From Alphaproteobacteria bacterium (GTDB taxonomy: Bacteria; Pseudomonadota; Alphaproteobacteria; CACIAM-22H2): 64,000 nt of DNA. Below, one piece after another: positions 45,929 through 53,553 of the stretch. The position numbers and the translations under genes were made by a program. The stretch covers positions 186,001 to 250,000 of the forward strand of contig JAEULA010000065.1 of NCBI GenBank assembly GCA_016793165.1. The letters are read 5' to 3'. Below the pieces are notes generated by a model. The model had not been told where the DNA came from, did not search any database, and saw only the letters and a list, made by a program, of their open reading frames with translations. How positions within the stretch are numbered: the first letter of the stretch is position 1; each line of letters begins with the position of its first letter.

Positions 45929-46032
45929 GGGTGTGCGGGACGCCGGATTTGCCTGCGGCGACGGGGACATGCAGGTCGGGGATCTGCGGCCGAAGGGTGT
46001 GCGGGACGCCGGATTTGCCTGCGGCGACGGGG
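45929..46032. repeat. Two 38-bp direct repeats
   Basis: Bases 45929-45966 recur exactly at 45995-46032, giving a 66-bp period. The unit begins GGGTGTGCGGGACGCCGG and ends with CGACGGGG. The spacer between the copies is 28 bp. Two copies are too few for CRISPR and no transposase is nearby. It may be a genome-wide intergenic repeat family or a local duplication. Confidence 0.75.
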
Positions 46033-46084
46033 GGGTTAGCCCTTGCGAGGGCCTGGGGGAGCCTGTAGAAACCGCCGCGCCTGA

Positions 46085-46153
46085 GGTGGGGTGGTCCCAC
46101 CGGGCTCAAACCCTCACGCGGACCTCACGGGTCCCGATCCTCCTGGATCGGGA
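46085..46153 (+). promoter_or_regulatory. rpsB leader hairpins
   Basis: Two perfect stems lie in the leader. GGTGGG (46085-46090) pairs with CCCACC (46096-46101). TCCCGATCC (46132-46140) pairs with GGATCGGGA (46145-46153) over a TCCT loop. They sit 80-150 bp before rpsB. Ribosomal protein S2 autoregulates rpsB-tsf in other proteobacteria, and such structures could serve that purpose; the second could also be a terminator or attenuator. This is inference from structure only. Confidence 0.4.
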
Positions 46154-46233
46154 GTCGGTTCCGGTGCCTCCCGGCGCGATGCCGACCGAGGTGCTTCGTC
46201 CGCGGCGGAACAACCGGAGAAAGGATACGCCAC

Positions 46234-47124
46234 ATGGCGATGCCCGAGTTTTCCATGCGCCAGCTGCTCGAAGCCGGCGTCCATTTCGGCCACCAGACGC
46301 GACGCTGGAATCCGAAGATGCGCTCCTACCTGTTCGGGACGCGCAACGGCGTGCACATCATCGATCTGCAGCAGACCGTGCCGCTGCTCGCGCAGGCGCT
46401 CGAGGCCGTGCGCGAGGTGACCTCGCAGGGCGGCCGCGTGCTGTTCGTGGGCACCAAGCGCCAGGCCCAGGAGCCGATCGCGCTCGCGGCGCAGCGCTGC
46501 GGCCAGTACTTCGTCAACCATCGCTGGCTCGGCGGCATGCTGACCAACTGGAAGACGATCTCGAACTCGATCCGTCGCCTTCGCGAGCTCGACGAGCAGC
46601 TCTCGGGCCAGGCCAAGGGCCTGACCAAGAAGGAGCTGCTGAACCTGACGCGCGAGCGCGAGAAGCTCGATCGCGCGCTGGGCGGCATCAAGGAGATGGG
46701 CGGCCTGCCTGACCTGCTGTTCATCATCGATACCAACAAGGAGTCGATCGCGGTCGAAGAGGCCCGTCGCCTGAACATCCCGGTCGTCGCCGTGGTCGAT
46801 TCCAATTCGGATCCGCGCGGCATCAAGTTCCCGATCCCGGGCAACGACGACGCGCTGCGCGCGATCCAGCTCTATTGCGATCTCGTCGCCGGATCGGTGC
46901 TCGAGGGCCTCCAGGTCGAGATGGCCGCGTCGGGCATCGATGTCGGAGCGCAAGAAGACGCGCCGCCGGTCGAGACCGAGGCGCCTGCTGCGGACGGCGC
47001 CGCGGCGGCGACCGAGGCGGCCCCGGCCGAGGCCTCGGCGGACGGCGACGCGAAGCCCGCGGCCAAGAAGCCGGTCGCGCGCAAGAGCGCGCCGCGCGCG
47101 AAGCGCAAGACGCCGACCGCCTGA
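46234..47124 (+). CDS. rpsB: 30S ribosomal protein S2
   Basis: The product (296 aa) is a small-subunit ribosomal protein. The family start is FSMRQLLEAGVHFGHQTRRWNPKM, followed by NHRWLGGMLTNWKTI, PDLLFIIDTNKE and VVDSNSDPRGIKFPIPGNDDA. The C-terminus (about 230-296) is an Ala/Pro/Glu-rich tail ending in a basic KKPVARKSAPRAKRK stretch, longer than in E. coli but usual in alphaproteobacteria. AGAAAGGA precedes the ATG. It opens the rpsB-tsf-pyrH-frr string. Confidence 0.96.
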   Translation: MAMPEFSMRQLLEAGVHFGHQTRRWNPKMRSYLFGTRNGVHIIDLQQTVPLLAQALEAVREVTSQGGRVLFVGTKRQAQEPIALAAQRCGQYFVNHRWLGGMLTNWKTISNSIRRLRELDEQLSGQAKGLTKKELLNLTREREKLDRALGGIKEMGGLPDLLFIIDTNKESIAVEEARRLNIPVVAVVDSNSDPRGIKFPIPGNDDALRAIQLYCDLVAGSVLEGLQVEMAASGIDVGAQEDAPPVETEAPAADGAAAATEAAPAEASADGDAKPAAKKPVARKSAPRAKRKTPTA

Positions 47125-47220
47125 GGCGGCGGCGCACGACGGGATCGCGAGAGCGGGCGACGGCGGACTGCCGTCGTTCCGCCTCCAAGACGACACTTAT
47201 CGAGAAGAGGATCGCGGACG

Positions 47221-48147
47221 ATGGCCGAGATCACTGCAAGCCTGGTGAAGGAGCTTCGCGAGAAGACCGGCGCCGGCATGATGGACTGCAAGAAGGCATT
47301 GACGGAGACGGGCGGCGACCTGGAGGCCGCGGTCGACTGGCTGCGCAAGAAGGGCCTCGCGGCCGCCGCGAAGAAGGCCGGGCGCGTGGCCGCCGAGGGC
47401 CTCGTCGCGGTGGCGGCGGCGGGCGCCAAGGGTGCCATCGTCGAGGTCAACGCCGAGACCGACTTCGTCGCCCGCAACGACCAGTTCCAGTCCTTCGCGA
47501 AGGCGGCCGCCGAAGTGGCGCTCGCCCAGGGCGGCGACCTCGAGAAGACCAAGGTCGCGCCCTTCCCGGGCGGCGGCACGGTCAGCGAGAAGCTGACCAA
47601 TCTCGTCGCGACGATCGGGGAGAACATGAACCTCCGCCGCAGCACCGGCCTCGCGGTCGGCGCCGGCGTCGTGGCGTCCTATGTCCACGGCGCGGTCGCG
47701 CCGGGCGTCGGCAAGATCGGCGTGCTCGTCGCGCTCGAGTCGGCGGGCGATGCCGAGAAGCTGGCCGCGCTGGGCAAGCAGCTCGCGATGCACGTCGCCG
47801 CCGCCAATCCGACGGCGCTCGACATCTCGAGCGTCGACCCCGCGGCTCTGGCGCGCGAGCGCGCGATCCTGACCGAGCAGGCGGCCACCTCCGGCAAGCC
47901 CGCCGCGGTGATCGAGAAGATGGTCGAAGGCCGCGTCCGCAAGTATTACGAGGAGACGGTGCTGCTGGAGCAGGTCTACGTCGTCGACGGCGAGAGCCGC
48001 GTGAAGGACGTGGTCGGGAAGCTTGCCAAGGAGCTCGGCGCGCCCGTGAAGCTCGCGGGCTTCCGTCGCGTGGCGCTGGGCGAGGGCATCGAGAAGAAGC
48101 AGGAAGACTTCGCGGCCGAAGTCGCCGCCCAGCTCAAGAAGGACTGA
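47221..48147 (+). CDS. tsf: Elongation factor Ts
   Basis: The product (308 aa) is the nucleotide-exchange factor for EF-Tu. The N-terminal UBA-like domain has VKELREKTGAGMMDCKKAL with the TDFVARN motif near residue 80 (AETDFVARND). Two dimerisation-type core subdomains follow, including YVVDGESRVKDVV. It lies 96 bp after rpsB and 16 bp before pyrH, as in most proteobacteria. Confidence 0.96.
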   Translation: MAEITASLVKELREKTGAGMMDCKKALTETGGDLEAAVDWLRKKGLAAAAKKAGRVAAEGLVAVAAAGAKGAIVEVNAETDFVARNDQFQSFAKAAAEVALAQGGDLEKTKVAPFPGGGTVSEKLTNLVATIGENMNLRRSTGLAVGAGVVASYVHGAVAPGVGKIGVLVALESAGDAEKLAALGKQLAMHVAAANPTALDISSVDPAALARERAILTEQAATSGKPAAVIEKMVEGRVRKYYEETVLLEQVYVVDGESRVKDVVGKLAKELGAPVKLAGFRRVALGEGIEKKQEDFAAEVAAQLKKD

Positions 48148-48163
48148 AGGAGACCCGGTCGCC

Positions 48164-48916
48164 ATGCCTCAGCCCGACAGCGCCACGCCGGCGAGCCCGC
48201 GCTACAAGCGCGTGCTGTTGAAGCTCTCGGGCGAGGCGTTGATGGGGAAGGGCGAGTACGGCCTGGACGCCGAGACGATCGCGCGCGTCGCGGCCGAGGT
48301 GAAGGCCGTGCGCGCGATGGGCGTCGAGATCGCGATCGTCATCGGCGGCGGCAACATCTTCCGCGGCATCTCCGGCGCCGCGAAGGGGATGGAGCGCGCC
48401 TCGGCCGACTACATGGGCATGCTCGCCACCGTCATCAACGCCCTGGCGATGCAGAACGCGCTCGAGCAGCAGGGCCTGCACACGCGCGTGCTGTCGGCGA
48501 TCCCGATGGCCACGGTCTGCGAGCCCTACATCCGGCGCCGCGCGATCCGCCACCTCGAGAAGGGGCGGATCGTCGTGTTCGCTGCGGGGACGGGCAACCC
48601 GTTCTTCACCACCGACACGGCGGCCGCGCTGCGCGCCTCCGAAATGGGCTGCGACGCCCTGCTCAAGGGGACCAAGGTCGACGGCGTCTACAGCGCCGAC
48701 CCGAAGAAGGACCCCGCCGCCGTCCGCTACGACCGGCTGGACTACATGGACGTCCTGTCCCGCGACCTGGGGGTGATGGACGCCTCGGCGATCAGCCTGG
48801 CACGCGAGAACCGGATCCCGATTCTGGTATTCTCGATCCAGACCCCCGGTGGATTCGCGGAGGTGGTGCAGGGGCGCGGCCGCTGCACGATCGTCGCGGA
48901 CCGTCCGGCGGCCTGA
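48164..48916 (+). CDS. pyrH: Uridylate kinase
   Basis: The product (250 aa) phosphorylates UMP to UDP; it is a hexameric amino-acid-kinase-fold enzyme. Blocks are RVLLKLSGEALMG, VIGGGNIFRG, ADYMGMLATVINALA, GTGNPFFTTDTAAALRA, and KGTKVDGVYSADPKKDP. The hexameric-enzyme C-terminus RGRCTIV is present. An N-terminal tail of about 15 residues precedes the kinase core. It is part of the conserved tsf-pyrH-frr order. Confidence 0.96.
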   Translation: MPQPDSATPASPRYKRVLLKLSGEALMGKGEYGLDAETIARVAAEVKAVRAMGVEIAIVIGGGNIFRGISGAAKGMERASADYMGMLATVINALAMQNALEQQGLHTRVLSAIPMATVCEPYIRRRAIRHLEKGRIVVFAAGTGNPFFTTDTAAALRASEMGCDALLKGTKVDGVYSADPKKDPAAVRYDRLDYMDVLSRDLGVMDASAISLARENRIPILVFSIQTPGGFAEVVQGRGRCTIVADRPAA

Positions 48917-48990
48917 TCGCACGGCGGCCCGGTCGCGGGGCGCCGGCCGCATCGGGCACGGATTGAAACGGCAGGCGAGGGACGTGGATC

Positions 48991-49551
48991 ATGTCGGCGA
49001 ACGCGAACTTGGATGAACTGAAGCGCCGGATGAACGGCGCGCTCGAGCTCCTGAAGAAGGAGTTCTCCGGTCTCCGCACGGGGCGCGCATCGGCGGCGAT
49101 GCTGGAGCCGCTCACGGTCGAGGCGTACGGCAGCAACATGCCGCTCAACCAGTGCGGGACCGTCAGCGTGCCGGAGCCGCGGATGCTTTCCGTCCAGGTG
49201 TGGGACAAGGGCCTGGTCAAGGCGGTGGAGAAGGCGATCCGCGAGTCGAATCTCGGCCTCAATCCGATGGTCGAGGGGCAGCTGATCCGCGTGCCGATCC
49301 CGGCGCTGACCGAGGATCGCCGCAAGGAGCTGATCAAGGTCGCGCACAAATACGCGGAGCAGTCGCGCATCGCCGTTCGCAACGTGCGCCGCGACGGCAT
49401 GGACGCGCTCAAGCAGCTCGAGAAGGACGGCAAGATCAACGAGGACGAGCATCGCAAGCGCGGTGCCGACCTCCAGAAGGTGACGGACGAGTTCATCAAG
49501 AAGGTCGACGAGGCGCTGGCCGCCAAGGAGAAAGACGTCTCGCATGTCTGA
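48991..49551 (+). CDS. frr: Ribosome recycling factor
   Basis: The product (186 aa) releases ribosomes after termination with EF-G. The canonical pattern LRTGRASAAMLEPLTVEAYG begins near residue 29. RMLSVQVWDKGLVKAVEKAI and the C-terminal helix EHRKRGADLQKVTDEFIKKVDE follow. GAGGGA upstream supports ATG 48991. It overlaps uppS by 8 bp. Confidence 0.96.
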   Translation: MSANANLDELKRRMNGALELLKKEFSGLRTGRASAAMLEPLTVEAYGSNMPLNQCGTVSVPEPRMLSVQVWDKGLVKAVEKAIRESNLGLNPMVEGQLIRVPIPALTEDRRKELIKVAHKYAEQSRIAVRNVRRDGMDALKQLEKDGKINEDEHRKRGADLQKVTDEFIKKVDEALAAKEKDVSHV

Positions 49552-50290
49552 TCCGGTCGATGCCGTGTCGCATGCGACAGGGCTCGCGCCGCCGCCGACC
49601 CATGTCGCCGTCATCATGGACGGCAACGGGCGATGGGCGAAGGCGCGGGGCCTGCCGCGCGTGGCGGGGCATCGCCGCGGCGCGGACGCGGTGCGCGCCA
49701 CGATCGAGGCGGCGATCGACCAGGGCGTGCGCCATCTGACCTTGTTCGGCTTCTCCTCGGAGAACTGGAAGCGGCCGGTCGAGGAGGTCAGCGACCTCAT
49801 GGGGCTGCTGCGCCATTACCTGCGCGCCGAGCTGGCCGACTTGCACCGCAACGGCGTGCGCCTGCGGATCGTCGGCGAGCGCACGCGCCTCGCCGCCGAC
49901 ATCATCGGCCTCATCGCGAATGCCGAGGAGACGACCCAGCGCAACGTTCGCCTCGAGCTGACGATCGCGCTGAGCTACGGCGGCCGGGCCGACATCGTCC
50001 AGGCCGCGCGCCGCCTCGCCGCCGACGTCGCCGCCGGGCGACTGGCGGTCGACGACATCGACGAGGCGCGATTCGGCGGCGCGCTGTGGACGCACGGGAC
50101 GCCGGATCCCGACCTGCTGATCCGGACCTCGGGCGAGAAGCGGATCAGCAACTTCCTCCTCTGGCAATGCGCCTATGCGGAGTTCGTGTTCGTCGACACG
50201 CTGTGGCCGGATTTCGGCAAGCGCGAGTTCGCCGATGCGATCGCCGAGTTCCGACGTCGTGAGCGGCGCTACGGGACCGCGGCCGGTTGA
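49544..50290 (+). CDS. uppS: Undecaprenyl diphosphate synthase (cis-prenyltransferase)
   Basis: The product (248 aa) makes the C55 lipid carrier for peptidoglycan and O-antigen from farnesyl diphosphate. The catalytic Asp26 is in VIMDGNGRWAKARGLPRVAGH. FGFSSENWKRP and the C-terminal DLLIRTSGEKRISNFLLWQCAYAEF motif with DTLWPDF complete the family signature. It overlaps frr and cdsA. The start is ATG 49544, within frr. Confidence 0.96.
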   Translation: MSDPVDAVSHATGLAPPPTHVAVIMDGNGRWAKARGLPRVAGHRRGADAVRATIEAAIDQGVRHLTLFGFSSENWKRPVEEVSDLMGLLRHYLRAELADLHRNGVRLRIVGERTRLAADIIGLIANAEETTQRNVRLELTIALSYGGRADIVQAARRLAADVAAGRLAVDDIDEARFGGALWTHGTPDPDLLIRTSGEKRISNFLLWQCAYAEFVFVDTLWPDFGKREFADAIAEFRRRERRYGTAAG

Positions 50291-51119
50291 ACCGGCCGGC
50301 GGGGGCGGATGGGCGCAGGGTCTCCGCCTGCGCACGATCTACGGCACGCTGCTCGCGGCCCTTGCGGTCGCGGTCGTCCTGCTCGGCGATCGCGTCTTCC
50401 TCGGCTTCGTGGCCGTCGGCGCCGCGATCCTCAGCTGGGAATGGATGCGCTTGTGCCGGGCGGGCCGGTTCGGGCGGCTCGGCCTTGTCGCCGCCGCGTC
50501 GACCGTCGCCGCGGCCATCCTCGCCTTCGCCGACCGTCCCGCGTGGGGGATCGCGCTGTGCGTCGCCGCCGCGGTCGCCGTTCATGTCGTGGCGCGCCGC
50601 TCCGATCCCCAGGGCGCCGGCTGGGGGGCGGCCGGGATCGTCTATGTCGGGCTGCCCGTCGTCGCGCTGGTCTGGCTGCGCGGCCACGATGCCTCGGGGG
50701 AGCGGTTGATCGCGTGGCTGATGCTCAGCGTCGCCGTCACCGACATCGCGGCCTTCTTCGCCGGGCGCCTGATCGGCGGTCCAAAGCTCGCGCCGCGGCT
50801 GTCGCCGAAGAAGACATGGGCGGGCCTGGTCGGGGCCATGGTCGCAACCGGGCTCTGCGGCGCGGTGTTCGCCGCCCTCGACCCCACGGCGCCCCGGGCC
50901 GCCACGCTGGCGGTCGCCGGTGTGGTGCTTGCGGTGGTCGCCCAGGCCGGCGACCTCTTCGAGTCCGCCGTGAAGCGGCATTTCGGCGCCAAGGACGCCA
51001 GCCAGCTGATCCCCGGCCATGGCGGCCTGCTCGATCGCGTCGACGGGCTGGTGGTCGCCGCGGGCGCGCTCGCGTTCTTCCAGGGATTGACCGGGGGAGG
51101 CCTGCTCGCATGGCAGTGA
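50259..51119 (+). CDS. cdsA: Phosphatidate cytidylyltransferase
   Basis: The product (286 aa) forms CDP-diacylglycerol from phosphatidate and CTP at the inner membrane. Hydrophobic helices fill the N-terminal two thirds. The CdsA signature SPKKTWAGLVGAM and the C-terminal HFGAKDASQLIPGHGGLLDRVDGLV are present. GTG 50259 is the most upstream plausible start; it overlaps uppS by 32 bp. An internal start nearer LRTIYG cannot be excluded. The dxr ATG overlaps its end by 10 bp. Confidence 0.92.
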   Translation: MSGATGPRPVEPAGGGGWAQGLRLRTIYGTLLAALAVAVVLLGDRVFLGFVAVGAAILSWEWMRLCRAGRFGRLGLVAAASTVAAAILAFADRPAWGIALCVAAAVAVHVVARRSDPQGAGWGAAGIVYVGLPVVALVWLRGHDASGERLIAWLMLSVAVTDIAAFFAGRLIGGPKLAPRLSPKKTWAGLVGAMVATGLCGAVFAALDPTAPRAATLAVAGVVLAVVAQAGDLFESAVKRHFGAKDASQLIPGHGGLLDRVDGLVVAAGALAFFQGLTGGGLLAWQ

Positions 51120-52288
51120 CGGGGCCGCGGCGCGTGACGGTGATGGGCGCGACCGGCTCCGTCGGTCGCCAGACGCTGGACGTGATCGCGCAGTCCGGCG
51201 GCCGGTTTGTCGTCGAGGCGCTCGTCGGCGGCCGCGACGTCGACAAGCTTGCGCGCGCCGCTCGCGCCTCGGGCGCACGTCTGGCGGTCGTCGCCGATCC
51301 GCAAGGCTATGCGGCGCTGGGCGCCGCCCTGGCCGGCACGGGGATCGAGGTCGCAGCCGGGCCCGAGGCGGTGCTCGACGCTGCCGGCCGGCCGGCGGAG
51401 ATCGTGGTCGCTGCGATCGTGGGCGCTGCCGGGCTGGCGTCGACCCTCGCCGCGATCCGCCGTGGCGCCACCGTTGCCCTCGCGAACAAGGAGACGCTGG
51501 TCTGCGCCGGCTCCCTCGTGACGGCCGCCTGCGCCGCCCATGGCGGCCGGCTGATCCCCGTCGACTCGGAGCACTCGGCGATCTTCCAGGTCTTCGACCG
51601 GAGCCAATCCGACCAGGTGGAGAAGCTGATCCTGACCGCCTCGGGCGGCCCGTTCCGCACGCGCAGCCTTGCGGACATGGCGCGCGCAACGCCGGCTGAG
51701 GCCGTGGCTCATCCGAACTGGTCGATGGGCGCCAAGATCTCGGTCGATTCGGCGACCATGATGAACAAGGGCCTGGAGATGATCGAAGCGTTCCATCTCT
51801 TTCCGGTCCGCGAGGACCAGATCGAGGTGGTGGTGCATCCGCAGTCGATCGTCCATTCCATGGTCGCTTATGCCGACGGCTCGGTGCTCGCCCAGCTCGG
51901 AACGCCGGACATGCGCACCCCGATCGCGGTGGCCCTGAGTTGGCCGCAGCGTATGCCGCTGGAGGGACCTCGGCTCGATCTCAGGTCGAATCTGAGCCTG
52001 ACATTTGAACCCGCTGATCTAGAACGATTTCCATCGCTAAAACTGGCGCGGGATGTCTTGCGGGCAGGCGGCGCCTTGCCTACAGTGCTGAACGCCGCGA
52101 ACGAGGTCGCCGTGGCCGCGTTCCTGGCGTCACGCATCGGGTTCCTGGACATTGCGCGCGTTGTCGAGCAAACCCTCGCGCGCAGCACCGCCCGTGCGCC
52201 GAGTTCGATCGCCGAGGTTGAGGCCATCGATGCCGAGGCGCGGCGCGGGGCCGAGGCGTCGCTCCCGACATCGGGGCGCGCCGCCTGA
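51110..52288 (+). CDS. dxr: 1-deoxy-D-xylulose-5-phosphate reductoisomerase
   Basis: The product (392 aa) converts DXP to MEP in non-mevalonate isoprenoid synthesis. The NADPH turn is GATGSVG (13-19), and NKETLVCAG, PVDSEHSAIFQ (metal Asp/Glu), TASGGPFR and HPNWSMGAKISVDSATMMNKGLE are the family hallmarks. VLNAANEVAVAAFL is near the C-terminus. It supplies precursors for the uppS product two genes upstream. Confidence 0.96.
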   Translation: MAVTGPRRVTVMGATGSVGRQTLDVIAQSGGRFVVEALVGGRDVDKLARAARASGARLAVVADPQGYAALGAALAGTGIEVAAGPEAVLDAAGRPAEIVVAAIVGAAGLASTLAAIRRGATVALANKETLVCAGSLVTAACAAHGGRLIPVDSEHSAIFQVFDRSQSDQVEKLILTASGGPFRTRSLADMARATPAEAVAHPNWSMGAKISVDSATMMNKGLEMIEAFHLFPVREDQIEVVVHPQSIVHSMVAYADGSVLAQLGTPDMRTPIAVALSWPQRMPLEGPRLDLRSNLSLTFEPADLERFPSLKLARDVLRAGGALPTVLNAANEVAVAAFLASRIGFLDIARVVEQTLARSTARAPSSIAEVEAIDAEARRGAEASLPTSGRAA

Positions 52289-52363
52289 CCGCGCCGGCCG
52301 GTCCCCGCGGCATCGATCCGACGACAGCGCCACGACCGCTCCGCCCAAGGAAAGAGAAGCAGC

Positions 52364-53506
52364 ATGGAAAACCTCGCGGTGATCTGGAGTTACGGGATCC
52401 CGTTCCTGCTCGTGCTGACGGTGCTCGTGTTCGTGCATGAACTCGGCCACTACTGGGTCGCGCGGCGTGCCGGCGTGAGGGTCGAGACCTTCTCGATCGG
52501 ATTCGGCCGCGAGATGATCGGTTGGACGGACAAGGCCGGGACGCGTTGGAAGATCGGCTGGCTGCCGCTCGGCGGCTACGTGAAGATGTTCGGCGACGCC
52601 GACGCCGCGAGCACGCCCGATCGCGAGACCGAGGCCACGATGAGCGCAGAGGATCGGGCCGTCTCGTTCCATCACAAGCCGCTGCGCTGGCGCGCGGCCA
52701 TCGTCGCGGCAGGCCCGATCGCGAATTTCCTTTTCGCCATATTGGTCTTCGCTGCGTTGTTCATGACGTATGGCAGGCCCTACACGCCGCCTGTGGTCGG
52801 TTCCACGATCGAAGGCATGCCGGCGGAGAAGGCCGGGCTCAAGGCGGGCGACCGGATCGTCGCGATCAACAGCCAGGCGATCGACCGCTTCGAGGAAATT
52901 CAGCGCGTTGTCCTGATCAACCTCGACCAGCCTCTCACGGTCGAGTACCTCCGCGACGGCCAGCGCCTGAGCACGCGCCTCGTGCCGACCATCGTCGAGG
53001 AGACCGATCGGCTGGGGAACAAGATGCGGCTGGCGCGGCTCGGGATCCGCTCGAGCGGCCAGCGCGACGTCGAGACGATCAGTTCACCGACGACCGCCCT
53101 GTGGCGGGCGGTCGAGGAGACATGGTTGCAGACGACCGGGAGCCTCACGGCGGTCGGGCAAATGATCACCGGGCGTCGCACCGCCGACGAACTCAGCGGC
53201 CCGCTCGGCATCGCGAAGGTATCGGGCGAGGCGGCGCAGGTGAGCACCGGCGCGCTGGTCGCGCTCGCCGCGACACTGTCGATCAGCCTCGGGTTGATCA
53301 ACCTGTTCCCGATCCCGATGCTCGATGGCGGCCACCTGGTCTTCTACCTGTTCGAGGCGCTAAGGGGCCGACCCCTGGGGCCGCAGGCGCAGGAATACGG
53401 TTTCCGCTTCGGACTCGTTCTGGTACTCAGCCTGATGCTCTTCGCGACGTGGCAAGACTTGGTGCGATTGCGCGTGGTGCAGTATCTGGTGTCTCTCGTG
53501 AGCTGA
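52364..53506 (+). CDS. rseP: RIP metalloprotease RseP
   Basis: The product (380 aa) is a site-2 intramembrane zinc protease. HELGH (His25, Glu26, His29) is in the first membrane helix, and the third zinc ligand is in NLFPIPMLDGGH. One PDZ domain (about 110-200: GLKAGDRIVAINSQAIDRFEEIQ) lies in the periplasmic loop. In alphaproteobacteria it is expected to cleave anti-sigma factors or other membrane proteins. It is directly before bamA, as usual. Confidence 0.95.
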   Translation: MENLAVIWSYGIPFLLVLTVLVFVHELGHYWVARRAGVRVETFSIGFGREMIGWTDKAGTRWKIGWLPLGGYVKMFGDADAASTPDRETEATMSAEDRAVSFHHKPLRWRAAIVAAGPIANFLFAILVFAALFMTYGRPYTPPVVGSTIEGMPAEKAGLKAGDRIVAINSQAIDRFEEIQRVVLINLDQPLTVEYLRDGQRLSTRLVPTIVEETDRLGNKMRLARLGIRSSGQRDVETISSPTTALWRAVEETWLQTTGSLTAVGQMITGRRTADELSGPLGIAKVSGEAAQVSTGALVALAATLSISLGLINLFPIPMLDGGHLVFYLFEALRGRPLGPQAQEYGFRFGLVLVLSLMLFATWQDLVRLRVVQYLVSLVS

Positions 53507-53553
53507 CGGACGCGCGGCGCGAGTCGATTCCGCGGGCGTGGCAGGGAACGGCA

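Larger units (their letters stand above)
45846..46233. other. 388-bp gap between the L,D-transpeptidase and rpsB
   Basis: No gene is supported here. The gap holds two 38-bp direct repeats (see separate entry) and two hairpins in the presumed rpsB leader. It must also contain the divergent promoters of the L,D-transpeptidase and rpsB genes. CGTGGATAA at 45910-45918 is one mismatch from a DnaA box and may be chance. I could not identify a convincing promoter. Confidence 0.6.

Noticed and set aside
45929..46032. CRISPR-like array
   Set aside because: Only two repeat copies and one 28-bp spacer are present, with no cas genes nearby.
53290..53300. GTTGATCAAC resembling the core of the palindrome at 29786
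   Set aside because: It lies in the coding sequence of rseP at conserved residues (LINLF) and has no extended symmetry.
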